NCBI RefSeq assembly: GCF_006542665.1
Contig: NZ_AP019735.1
Span: 2,480,001 to 2,544,000 of the forward strand
Direction: 5' to 3'
Length of the DNA: 64,000 nt
DNA from: Alistipes communis
Lineage (GTDB): Bacteria; Bacteroidota; Bacteroidia; Bacteroidales; Rikenellaceae
Below are positions 41,999 through 50,885 of the stretch, piece after piece. Made by a program: the position numbers and the translations under genes. The notes beneath the pieces were generated by a model that was given only the letters and a program-made list of their open reading frames with translations, did not search any database and was not told the DNA's origin. Position 1 is the stretch's first letter; each line of letters begins with the position of its first letter.

Positions 41999-44900
41999 TC
42001 AGAGATTTACGGTCAGCGACGCCTGAAAGACGCGGGCGAACGGATAGTCCAGTCCGCGTTCGCGGCGGATCGTCGAGATGTTGAACAGGTCGCCCGTCGA
42101 GGCGGAGATGCGGACGCGCCGCAGATGCAGCCAGCGGCAGAAGGCGTCCGGCAGCGTGTAGGAGAGTTTGAGCGACGAGCCTTCGAGCGCATACTCCGTG
42201 GCCACGAAACGGTCGGTCGGAGGCGTCGTTTCGCGGTTGGCGATGTTCTTGTAACGCGCCTTGTCGCCCGGAGCCTTCCAGCGGTCGTAGAATACTCGCC
42301 GGTCGGCGTTGGAGGTCGGGGAGGCGCCCTCGACCTTCGTGGCGAGGGTCTGGTTGTAGATGCTCGCGCCGAGCCGGTAGGCGAAATTCATCGAGAGGTC
42401 GAACGAGCGCCAGCTCATCGAGAGTCCGAACGATCCCTGTACGGCGGGGGTCGTGTCGCCCGCGACGTACTTGTCGCGGTAGTCGTATTCGTAGGTGGGA
42501 TTGCCGTCGCGGTCGATGAAGACCTCCTTGCCGTTGGCCGGATTGATTCCCGCCGAGCGCATCACTTTGAGTGCCGTCATCGACTCGCCTTCTTCGTAGA
42601 AGGCGGCCGGAAGCGACGAGGTGGCGTTGGCTTCGTTCTCGGCGTTCTTGTTTTTCAGGTAGTCGCTGATCTCGACGATCCGGTTGCGGTTGTGGCTCAG
42701 ATTGAGGAAGAGGTTCAGATTCGTGTGTTTGCGTTGCAGCACGTTCCCGCGCAGCGACAGTTCGATACCGCTGTTGCGGATCTTGCCGAGGTTCTCCTTG
42801 GCGCTCGTGAATCCGATATGCGCCGGTTTGGAAATGTCCATCACCAGATCGTTGGTCGTGTCGTAGTAGACGTCGACGCTGCCGTTGAGGCGGTCGCGCC
42901 ACAGTCCGAAATCGAGGCCGAGATTGCGTTTGAGACTGCGTTCCCATTTCAGACGGGGGTTGACCATCGAGACGGGCACGGCGCCGATTCCGCCGTTGTA
43001 TTGGAGCGAGGAGCTGTATTGGTAGGCCAGCTGCGCCTGATAAGGGCTGAATCCGGCGTTGCCGACGTAACCCATGCTCATGCGCAGTTTGAGCAGCGAG
43101 ACGGCGCTCCCTTTGAGGAACCTTTCCTTGTGAAGGTTCCAGCCGAGCCCCAGCGATCCGAAGGGGGCGTACTTGTTGTCGGCGCCGAATTTCGAGGAGC
43201 CCTCGTAACGGAACGAGAGATCGACGAAATAGCGGTTGTGCCAGATGTAGTTGGCGTTGACGTAGAATCCGAGCATACGCGAACGGTCTTCGCTGCCGCC
43301 CGGGCGGCTTTCGGCGTATCCCGTGGCCATCGAGGGGTGTTCGAGTTTGTCCGAAAGGATGCCCAGCGCCGAGAAAGAGTGGCTTTCTGAACGGGTCGAT
43401 TCGATGTTGAATCCAGCCGTGAGGCTGAGCAGGTCGGAGGCGTCTCCTCCTCGCCGGTTCCATGCTTTGTTGTAGACGGCGAAGGCGTTTCCCGACAGGT
43501 TGTGCGTCGTGCCGTTGGATACGTCGAAACTGCCCTTCTTGTTCGCGTCGATCGTGTTGTTGAACTGTTGCGAGAGGGGCGAGTAGAAGGTCTCGCCTTC
43601 GCTCTTGGTCTGGGTGTACGACAGCGACGCTTCGACGCGCAGCCCTTTGAGAATGTTCCAGCGCACGCGGAACGTGTCGATGAAACTGCCCGACGTGTTG
43701 CGGATGTAGCTGCTCAGCGACTTTTCGTAGAGCGGATTGGCCGTATTGAACGAGAGGACGCTGTTGAGCGAGCCGTCGTCGTTGTAGGGGCGATCGTAGG
43801 GATTGAGCGACACGTAGTCCGAGAAGCTTCCGTAGGGCACGTCGTTCGAATCGCTCTGCGTGAGCGAAGCGATGTTTTGGAAGAAGAGCTTGTTCATGTC
43901 GCCGTAGGTGAGGTTGATGCGCAGCGATGCCGTCTGCTTGTCCGACTCGTCCATCACGCCCGTCGTGGAGTTGTAGCTGCCCGACACGTTGTAACGGAAA
44001 TCTTGGCTGCCGCCCGAGAGCATCAGATTATGGATGTGGTTGAATCCCGTGCGCAGCGCCATTCGCTTCCAGTCAGTGTTGACGCCGGCGTTGACCCGGT
44101 CGAGTTTTTCGTAGTAGGATTTCTGGTTGGTGACGTCGGTATTGCTGCTGCCCGTGAAATCGCCGTAGACGCCGGCCTGACGTTCGTATTCGAGCTTTTC
44201 GCGTGCGTTGAGCAGCCGGTAGTCCGACAGATCGGGGATGCTGACCTGGAAATTGCCCGAATAGTTGACTTGGAGCCTGCCGGCTTGCGTAGGGCGGGTG
44301 GTGATGACCACCACGCCGTTGGCCGCCTTCGAACCGTAGAACGAGGTGGCCGAAGCGTCTTTGAGCACCGAGATCGACTCTATGTCGTCCGAGGGCATGT
44401 CGAAGACGTAGGAGATGTCCACCTCCGTGCCGTCGAGGATGAAGAGCGGGACGTTGGTCTGGTCGCCTTCGATGAAACTGCTTCGTCCGCGGAGCACCAT
44501 GTCGGGAATCTTGTTGGGATCCGAACCGTTGGCGATATCGTCGAAGATCTCGAAGCCGGGCGTTTGGAGTTGAATGATGTTCAGCACGTTGGTGTGTACC
44601 ATGTTCTCGATCTCCTGCCGCTGGATGACATGCGTGGCGCCCGTGTAACTCTCCCGTTTCTTGTCGACGAATCCCGTCACCACGACCTCTCCGACGTCGG
44701 ACGGCGCCTCTCTCAGGCGGATGTCGTAGTCGGTGCGTCCCGGAACGAGTTTGACCGTCTCGTTGCGATATCCCAGCATCGAGACGCGCAGCGTCGCGGC
44801 TTTCGTCGGGCAGTTGAATGCGAAACGTCCGTCCGCCCCGACCGCAGCGCCGTGGGGACGGCCGCCTGCGTCGTAAGCCACGACGTTGGCTCCGACGACG

Positions 44901-45043
44901 GGCTCTCCCGTGGCGTAGTCCGTCACGCTGCCCGCTATGCGGAACGTTCCTGCGGATTGCTGCCCGAATGCGGCGATCGTTGCGAAGAGCGGCAGAAACG
45001 TTGCGAGGCGGGTTAGAAAAGTTATGTGAGGTCGAAGCGACAT
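41999..45043 (-). CDS. SusC/RagA-family TonB-linked outer membrane protein
   Basis: 1014 residues: signal peptide (ends IAAFGQQ), carboxypeptidase-regulatory-like domain (AGSVTDYATGEPVVGANVVAYD), plug (GEVVVTGFVDKKRESYTGA, LFILDGTEVDISYVF, SFYGSKAANGVVVITTRP) and beta barrel ending ...VFQASLTVNL. No STN domain. It leads a seven-gene operon to 35508 with spacings of 3-51 bases. The promoter -7 TACCTTTG is at 45104-45097 on the minus strand. The divergent neighbour is a secreted subtilisin-like protease, suggesting a protein-derived substrate (inference). Confidence 0.96.
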   Translation of the reverse strand: MSLRPHITFLTRLATFLPLFATIAAFGQQSAGTFRIAGSVTDYATGEPVVGANVVAYDAGGRPHGAAVGADGRFAFNCPTKAATLRVSMLGYRNETVKLVPGRTDYDIRLREAPSDVGEVVVTGFVDKKRESYTGATHVIQRQEIENMVHTNVLNIIQLQTPGFEIFDDIANGSDPNKIPDMVLRGRSSFIEGDQTNVPLFILDGTEVDISYVFDMPSDDIESISVLKDASATSFYGSKAANGVVVITTRPTQAGRLQVNYSGNFQVSIPDLSDYRLLNAREKLEYERQAGVYGDFTGSSNTDVTNQKSYYEKLDRVNAGVNTDWKRMALRTGFNHIHNLMLSGGSQDFRYNVSGSYNSTTGVMDESDKQTASLRINLTYGDMNKLFFQNIASLTQSDSNDVPYGSFSDYVSLNPYDRPYNDDGSLNSVLSFNTANPLYEKSLSSYIRNTSGSFIDTFRVRWNILKGLRVEASLSYTQTKSEGETFYSPLSQQFNNTIDANKKGSFDVSNGTTHNLSGNAFAVYNKAWNRRGGDASDLLSLTAGFNIESTRSESHSFSALGILSDKLEHPSMATGYAESRPGGSEDRSRMLGFYVNANYIWHNRYFVDLSFRYEGSSKFGADNKYAPFGSLGLGWNLHKERFLKGSAVSLLKLRMSMGYVGNAGFSPYQAQLAYQYSSSLQYNGGIGAVPVSMVNPRLKWERSLKRNLGLDFGLWRDRLNGSVDVYYDTTNDLVMDISKPAHIGFTSAKENLGKIRNSGIELSLRGNVLQRKHTNLNLFLNLSHNRNRIVEISDYLKNKNAENEANATSSLPAAFYEEGESMTALKVMRSAGINPANGKEVFIDRDGNPTYEYDYRDKYVAGDTTPAVQGSFGLSMSWRSFDLSMNFAYRLGASIYNQTLATKVEGASPTSNADRRVFYDRWKAPGDKARYKNIANRETTPPTDRFVATEYALEGSSLKLSYTLPDAFCRWLHLRRVRISASTGDLFNISTIRRERGLDYPFARVFQASLTVNL

Positions 45044-45096
45044 ATCGTTTTTCGGTACGCGGAGGGGCTGTGGCCCTCCTCTGCGATTCGGTGTGA

Positions 45097-45206
45097 CAAA
45101 GGTAAGGCAACCTCTCCGAATGCGCCATCGTCAAATGTAGGGATTTTGATCTGCATAAATCCCGACAAATGGGGACTGCATACGACGGGCAGGATTCCTA
45201 TTTTTG
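45097..45206. promoter_or_regulatory. Divergent promoters, susC operon and protease
   Basis: Minus-strand TACCTTTG (45104-45097) serves the susC operon and plus-strand TATTTTTG (45199-45206) serves the protease gene. Both are perfect -7 boxes, but neither has a good -33 TTTG, so activators may act in the 90 bases between them. Confidence 0.6.
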
Positions 45207-45252
45207 CAATGGATTTCGATCGACAGACCTTTATACCGTAATAAATAATAAA

Positions 45253-47976
45253 ATGCATTCATTCGAAAAGAAAAGCCGGTTGCATATCGCCCTTTGTGCG
45301 TTGTCTCTGCTGGCCGCCTGCGCCTCCGATCCGATCGGAGAGGAGGCGCCGCAGCCGGTCGGGGAACCGTCGCGGGAAACTGCGGCGACGGGGCGCCTTC
45401 GCGTCAAGTTCAAACAGGGAGAGGTTCCGGAGCGGATCATCGAGACCCGCAGCGGGCTGCAAACGGGTTCCGAGCCGTTGGATCGCGCCATCGCGGCGCT
45501 CGGCGTCACGCGGATGCAGCGCGTCTTCCCGCCGGCGGGCCGCTTCGAGGCGCGCACGCGCCGTGCCGGACTGGATCGCTGGTACGACGTCTGGTTCGAT
45601 TCGCTGCGTTCCGTGACGCGGGCGACGCTCGATCTGTCGCGGCTCGAAGGGATTGAGTGCGTCGAGCCGGTCTATGCGATCCGGAGTATCGGGCCCGAGC
45701 GGGCCGTCGCGGCTCCGTTGCCTGCCGCGAAGAGAACCGCCTCGCTGCCGTTCGACGATCCGGGGCTTGCGAAGCAATGGCACTATTCCAACGACGGATC
45801 GATGCCCGATGCCGTCGCCGGAGCCGACATCAATCTGTTTCGGGCGTGGGAGGTGACCGCCGGATCGAACGACGTGGTCGTGGCGGTCGTGGACGGAGGC
45901 ATCGACTATGCGCACGAAGACCTCATCGGCAATGTCGGCAACTGGGCCGAGCTCTACGGCGAAGAGGGTGTGGACGATGACGGGAACGGCTATGTCGACG
46001 ACATCTACGGCTGGAACTTCATCTATTCCTCTGCTTATCCGATGGGATCGAACCGCATCACGCCGGTCGAACATGGCACGCACGTCGCTGGAACGATCGC
46101 TGCCGAGAACGGCAACGGTATCGGCGTTTGCGGTGTCGCCGGCGGTCGCGGCGGGCACTCCGGCGTGCGGGTAATCAGCTGCCAGATGTTCACCGAGAAC
46201 CGGAACGACAACGGCGACGAGATCGTGGCGCTCAAATACGGCGCCGACGCGGGAGCCGTCATCAGTCAGAACAGCTGGGGATACACCAACGTCTACGAGA
46301 TGCCCGAAATCACCAAGGATGCCATCGACTATTTCATCGAATACGCCGGTCTCGACGAGAACGGCGTGCAGGTCGGGCCGATGAAGGGCGGCATCGTGAT
46401 CTTCGCGGCCGGCAACGAGGAGCGCGACTACCGCAGCTATCCCGCCTGTTACGAGCGGGTGCTTTCCGTGTCGGCATTGGCGCCCGACTATCGCAAGAGC
46501 TATTACTCGAACTTTTCGGAGTGGATCGACGTGGCCGCTCCGGGCGGTTCCTACAAGTACGAGGGGCGTTACGGCGATGAATACGCCGTGTACAGCACCC
46601 TTCCGGGCAACGCCTACGGCTACATGCAGGGGACGTCGATGGCCTGTCCCCACGTTTCGGGCATCGCGGCGCTGGCCGTGGCGAAATACGGCGGTCCAGG
46701 GTTCACGCCCGACAAGCTGCGTTCCTATCTGGAAAGGGGCGTGCACGAGGTGGACAGTTACAATCCCGACTACGAAGGACGGCTGGGTTCGGGACTCGTG
46801 GACGCTTATCTGGCCGTGTCGATGGACAGGGGCATCGATCCCGATCCCGTCGCCGATCTGCGGCACAGCGACACGGCGGGCGAGGTCGAACTGACGTGGA
46901 GCGTTCCGGCCGACGGCGATGACGGACGCGCCGATTCGTTCATTCTGATGTGGCGCGTGGGAACGTTGGAAAATCCCGATCCCGACGATCTGCCCGAGGG
47001 GGCGGAATCGGTCGTCATCCCCGTGCGCGACAAGCAGGCGGGCGACGAGATCACCTACGTGCTGACCGATATCGCCGAACAGACGCGCTACACGGTGGCC
47101 ATCGTCGCCGTCGATCCTTGGGGCAATCGTTCTGAGACGACGGTCATTTCCTTCGGCACGCCGGCCAACACGCCGCCTGCGCTGATCCTCGAGAGCATGG
47201 AGGAGGTGCGGGTCGGTTACAACCGCACCGAAACGGTGCGGTACCATGTTTCGGATCCCGACAGCCACGGTTTCACCTGCGAGTTGCAGGATCCTTCCGG
47301 CGCCGTTGCGATCCGCAAGGAGGGCGACCGCCTCTGTCTCGACATCTTCAATTACAAACGCATCCCGGGGAACTATACGGCGCATGTCTCGGTGAGCGAC
47401 AGTTTCGGCGCTTCCGATACGGCCGATTTCGATTTCACGCTGCTGCCCGACCAGCCGCCGGTGGCCACCGGCGGATTCCGGCCGGTTTATCTCGGTTCGA
47501 TGCAGGAGACGGCGGAGTTCACGCCGTCGCAGGGTTTCGACGACGAGGTGCCCGGGACGGTTGCCTATGCGCTCGAATACGACGAGGAGATGCTCTATCT
47601 CCAACCGGTCGCTTCGGGCTACCGGATCATGCCGCTGCGTTACGGCCGTTCGGAGGTGACTGTCGTGGCGACCGACGAAGGCGGTCTCGCGGGACGCGAC
47701 ACCTTCGCCGTGATGTGCCGCGACGATTCGCGCGAGGTCGATCTTTATCCCAATCCCGTCCGCGACCGGTTGTCGATCCGCATGGGGCGCGACGTCGAAG
47801 GGGCGTTGCGCGTCGCACTGTACGATGCTGCGGGACGCAGGGCGTTCGCCGCCGAAGTACGGATCGCTCCGACCGCTCCCGCCGTAGTCGATCTCTCGTC
47901 GCTCGGGGGCGGAACCTATACGATCGAACTGCGATACGAAGGCGGTTCGCTCACGCGCTCCATCGTCAAACTCTAA
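45253..47976 (+). CDS. Subtilisin-like S8 protease with T9SS C-terminal signal
   Basis: 907 residues from ATG 45253, which yields a lipoprotein-type signal (LLAAC, Cys23) and suits the promoter at 45199. A prodomain precedes the S8 domain with Asp214 (VVDGGID), His274 (EHGTHVAGT) and Ser462 (GTSMACPHVSG). A fibronectin III-like domain (about 540-640), cadherin-like beta domains, and a C-terminal type A sorting domain (LYPNPVRDRLSI, YDAAGRR, GGGTYTIEL) follow. A PorV-like gene comes next, supporting type IX export to the surface. A lipobox and a T9SS signal together are unusual. Confidence 0.93.
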   Translation: MHSFEKKSRLHIALCALSLLAACASDPIGEEAPQPVGEPSRETAATGRLRVKFKQGEVPERIIETRSGLQTGSEPLDRAIAALGVTRMQRVFPPAGRFEARTRRAGLDRWYDVWFDSLRSVTRATLDLSRLEGIECVEPVYAIRSIGPERAVAAPLPAAKRTASLPFDDPGLAKQWHYSNDGSMPDAVAGADINLFRAWEVTAGSNDVVVAVVDGGIDYAHEDLIGNVGNWAELYGEEGVDDDGNGYVDDIYGWNFIYSSAYPMGSNRITPVEHGTHVAGTIAAENGNGIGVCGVAGGRGGHSGVRVISCQMFTENRNDNGDEIVALKYGADAGAVISQNSWGYTNVYEMPEITKDAIDYFIEYAGLDENGVQVGPMKGGIVIFAAGNEERDYRSYPACYERVLSVSALAPDYRKSYYSNFSEWIDVAAPGGSYKYEGRYGDEYAVYSTLPGNAYGYMQGTSMACPHVSGIAALAVAKYGGPGFTPDKLRSYLERGVHEVDSYNPDYEGRLGSGLVDAYLAVSMDRGIDPDPVADLRHSDTAGEVELTWSVPADGDDGRADSFILMWRVGTLENPDPDDLPEGAESVVIPVRDKQAGDEITYVLTDIAEQTRYTVAIVAVDPWGNRSETTVISFGTPANTPPALILESMEEVRVGYNRTETVRYHVSDPDSHGFTCELQDPSGAVAIRKEGDRLCLDIFNYKRIPGNYTAHVSVSDSFGASDTADFDFTLLPDQPPVATGGFRPVYLGSMQETAEFTPSQGFDDEVPGTVAYALEYDEEMLYLQPVASGYRIMPLRYGRSEVTVVATDEGGLAGRDTFAVMCRDDSREVDLYPNPVRDRLSIRMGRDVEGALRVALYDAAGRRAFAAEVRIAPTAPAVVDLSSLGGGTYTIELRYEGGSLTRSIVKL

Positions 47977-47987
47977 ACCCTGAAAAG

Positions 47988-48944
47988 ATGCAGTCCTTTT
48001 TTCGCAACATACTCATCGCAGCGGCTCTGCTTGCGGTACCGCTCGCCGGTACGGCTCAAAACGCCGCCGCCTTCCTGTCCGTCGTTCCGGACGCCCGCAG
48101 CGCGGCGATGGGCGGTGCGGGCGTCGCACTCTCCGCCGATGTTTTTTCGGCCCTCCGCAACGCGGCGCAGCTGCCTTTCTCGGAGGAGCGCTTCGGCGCC
48201 GGTTACAGTTATCTGCCGTGGATGCGCGACTTGACGCCCCGAACGGCTCTGCACACGGCGGCGGTCTATTTCAAACCCGACGGCAAACAGGCCGTTTCAG
48301 CCTCCTTCCGCTATTTCTCGCAATACGGTTCGGAACGAACCGACGAAGAGGGCAACGTGCTCGGACGGCTGGAACCGCACGACATGGCCTTCGACGTCGG
48401 CTACTCCCGAACGGTTGCCGAAGGATTGTCCGTGGCCCTTACGGCGCGTTACGTCCGTTCGGAGCCCGGAGCGGACGACGTTGCACAGACGTTCGCCGTC
48501 GATGCCGGACTCTTTTACCGGCATGCAGTGGCCGCTTCGCACCGAGTGACGTTCGGTTTTCAGGCTGCCAACGTCGGTGGCGCCCTCGACTACGGCGCAG
48601 GAAACCGTCAGCTGCCGTGGGTGTTGAAGGCGGGCGCAGCCGCGGAACTCGGTCTTTCGGAAGCGCACGGCCTGACACTGACCGCCGAAACCGAATACCG
48701 CCTGCGGCCCTCGGAACTCCGCGCCTGGTCAGGAAGTTTCGGTGCCGAATACCGTTGTTTCGGAATACTCGCCCTGCGAGGAGGTTACCGCATGGGGGAT
48801 CGCAGTACGGGAGAATACCGCTACGGCTCGGCCGGCGCCGGCCTTCGATGGAAATATGTCGCGGCGGACGCCGCTTATCTGTTGGCCGGAAGTTCATCCC
48901 CCTTGCGCAATACGTGGATACTCTCCGTACTATTCAATTGGTAA
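47988..48944 (+). CDS. PorV/PorQ-family outer-membrane protein
   Basis: 318 residues from ATG 47988, with signal peptide (ends PLAGTAQ). The family start FLSVVPDARSAAMGGAGVALSADVFSALRNAAQLPF is diagnostic for PorV/PorQ beta barrels of the FadL type, which shuttle type IX secretion cargo to the cell surface. It starts 11 bases after the protease gene, whose product carries a T9SS sorting domain, so it is likely a dedicated partner. Other T9SS core genes are not in the window. The C-terminus ends in an aromatic beta-signal (SVLFNW). Confidence 0.88.
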   Translation: MQSFFRNILIAAALLAVPLAGTAQNAAAFLSVVPDARSAAMGGAGVALSADVFSALRNAAQLPFSEERFGAGYSYLPWMRDLTPRTALHTAAVYFKPDGKQAVSASFRYFSQYGSERTDEEGNVLGRLEPHDMAFDVGYSRTVAEGLSVALTARYVRSEPGADDVAQTFAVDAGLFYRHAVAASHRVTFGFQAANVGGALDYGAGNRQLPWVLKAGAAAELGLSEAHGLTLTAETEYRLRPSELRAWSGSFGAEYRCFGILALRGGYRMGDRSTGEYRYGSAGAGLRWKYVAADAAYLLAGSSSPLRNTWILSVLFNW

Positions 48945-49346
48945 TGCGAGCTTCGGAAGTGTTTTTTGATTGAAAATCCCGGACGGAAATAAGAGGGTAA
49001 ACTCCGGCCCCGGCATAAAGTTTCGGACTTGCTGTAATCTTATATGGGCTCGGTGCGAGAGCGTTTTACTGTCGTTCTGTCTGATTTAGGAACGACGTTG
49101 GTAAATACCGTGCGTTCCCTGCGGTCGGGCATATTCCGGAACGGATGGATTCCTTTCAGGTCGCAGTTCTGTTTTTGAACCGGTTCCTCGTCGAGAGCCT
49201 CGGTAAATTGCAGTGCGCTTTGCATGACGATATTACGTGCTTTTAGGGGTACGAAGACGCAATACATCTGAGAAATGGTGTAGATCGACCCTTCGCTGCG
49301 GAAGCAATCCGTTTGGAAGGGAGAGGGATTTTAGTCGCAGAGTTCT
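48945..49346. other. Intergenic, no supported gene
   Basis: Composition drops in GC relative to the flanks. A 75-codon minus-strand frame (49267-49040) has no signal peptide, promoter or family motif I know, so I leave it uncalled. No clear TAnnTTTG promoter for the downstream protease gene was found. Confidence 0.4.
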
Positions 49347-50864
49347 ATGGATAATATCATGAGCAGATTGTTTGAGGACATCCTACGAAAGACCGTCCTG
49401 CTCCTTTGGGGGGCGGCTCTTCTTATGGCCGGATGCAGCGAGAGCGATCCTGCGACCGAGGGTCTCGGCGCCGCTCCCGACGGAGAGGTGGAATTCGTGT
49501 TCGATCTGTCCGCCGCGCGGGCCGCGATCGGCGAGGACGGAAGCGGGGAGTTCGAAGACGGCGACCGGATCGGTCTCTATGTATTCGGCTCGCCCTCGCA
49601 GCATTTCGTTCTTACACGTGAGAACGGCGCGTGGAGGCCGAAACTGAAAAAGAGCGACTTGGGCGACGGCAAAATTTCGGCCTACTATCCGGCCCGCGAG
49701 GACGTCCGTCCGGAGGAGAACCGGCACATCCATGCGGTCGCGCCCTACACTTCGGGCGACGGCTGGCTGCGCATCCATGCCGGAGGGAAGACGATAACGT
49801 ACAAGGCTCCGAATCAGATCGGCGGTTCGAAATCGTTCGAAGCGGGCAAAACTACGACGCTCGACCTGCGCCTGACGGACGGGAATGTGGAGCCCGGTCC
49901 GGAGCCCGAACCCGACCCAGGAACCCCCGATCCGGCTTATGCCAATACGATTCATTGGGTTTATGGCGTCGACGGGTTGGACTATCCCCGCAATGGCGAG
50001 GATACGGTTCCTGAGGTAAGCCCCGTTCTCGATAAATTCCCTTCGGGCAAATGGTTCCGTGCCTCAGGACGGGAGTATTTCAACTGGCAGACGGGCTACG
50101 GATGGTACGACTGCGACAAGAACAATCCTGAAATGGGTTCGTCGCGTCCGGGTTATGAGGACTGGAACATGTGTTGGGCCGCATCCGCATCGAACCTGAT
50201 ACATTGGTGGATGTATCACAATCGTGAGTACATTAAAATGTACGATGAAAAGTACGGAGTGGATCCGTGGCCGAAATATCCTCGTCCGTCATATGTGTTT
50301 TCGGATAAGGAAGACAGCGAAGTGTTCGACTTTTTCCGCGAAACATGCCGCAATGTCGGAGGTTCGGCTCATTATGGCGTGAACTGGTTCATTGCGGGAA
50401 CGTCGGGAGTGCCGGCTAACAGCCAGGGGGTGTATGACAACTTCGGGGGTTATTTCAGCAAGTTGTTCGATCACGATGTGGCTACGAATTACAAATCGTT
50501 GAGGAAAGACAATTTCAACAGAATCGTCAAAGATGCCTTTGAACATGACCGAGCTCTCGGATTCGATATCGGCGACCCCTACGGGGGAGCGCATGCCATG
50601 GTGATTTGGGGAGCGGAGTTCGACGATACGGGATATGTGTCTGCAATTTACTATGTGGACAACAACGACCATTTCGATTTTGAAATCATAGGAATCGAAG
50701 ATCAGACGAGCCAACGTCACAGATTGATTCGCAGGGAGATTACATACCGAGACTCGGGTGTTTACATGGGGACGAGCCAGGTGGTTGTCAACGCGTTGAA
50801 CGAAATCGACCTGGGACGAGATGTCTGGGAAAGGGAGTTCGGGAAATTGCTTGACAAAATATAA
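49347..50864 (+). CDS. IdeS/Mac-like (C66) cysteine protease lipoprotein with fimbrillin-like domain
   Basis: 505 residues. After a lipobox (LLMAGC) there is a fimbrillin-like N-terminal domain (about 45-175: EFEDGDRIGLYVFG...ISAYYPA...TTTLDLRL), a Pro/Glu linker (PGPEPEPDPGTPDP), then a Mac-1-type peptidase domain. Recognisable active-site parts are GWYDCDK (Lys258), WNMCWAASASNLIHWW (Cys276), GGAHAMVIWGAEFDD (His416) and YYVDNND (Asp438). From memory, streptococcal IdeS has GWYDITK, LLCGAATAGNMLHWW, INHVINLWGADFD and VTDSDS, with the same 22-residue His-Asp gap. Probably surface-anchored; cleavage of immunoglobulin is untested. Confidence 0.85.
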   Translation: MDNIMSRLFEDILRKTVLLLWGAALLMAGCSESDPATEGLGAAPDGEVEFVFDLSAARAAIGEDGSGEFEDGDRIGLYVFGSPSQHFVLTRENGAWRPKLKKSDLGDGKISAYYPAREDVRPEENRHIHAVAPYTSGDGWLRIHAGGKTITYKAPNQIGGSKSFEAGKTTTLDLRLTDGNVEPGPEPEPDPGTPDPAYANTIHWVYGVDGLDYPRNGEDTVPEVSPVLDKFPSGKWFRASGREYFNWQTGYGWYDCDKNNPEMGSSRPGYEDWNMCWAASASNLIHWWMYHNREYIKMYDEKYGVDPWPKYPRPSYVFSDKEDSEVFDFFRETCRNVGGSAHYGVNWFIAGTSGVPANSQGVYDNFGGYFSKLFDHDVATNYKSLRKDNFNRIVKDAFEHDRALGFDIGDPYGGAHAMVIWGAEFDDTGYVSAIYYVDNNDHFDFEIIGIEDQTSQRHRLIRREITYRDSGVYMGTSQVVVNALNEIDLGRDVWEREFGKLLDKI

Positions 50865-50885
50865 ACAATCAAAAAACAAAATAGT

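Noticed and set aside
49040..49267. 75-codon minus-strand frame upstream of the IdeS-like gene
   Set aside because: No signal peptide, family motif or promoter; base composition does not resemble coding DNA of the neighbours. I cannot exclude a decayed gene.
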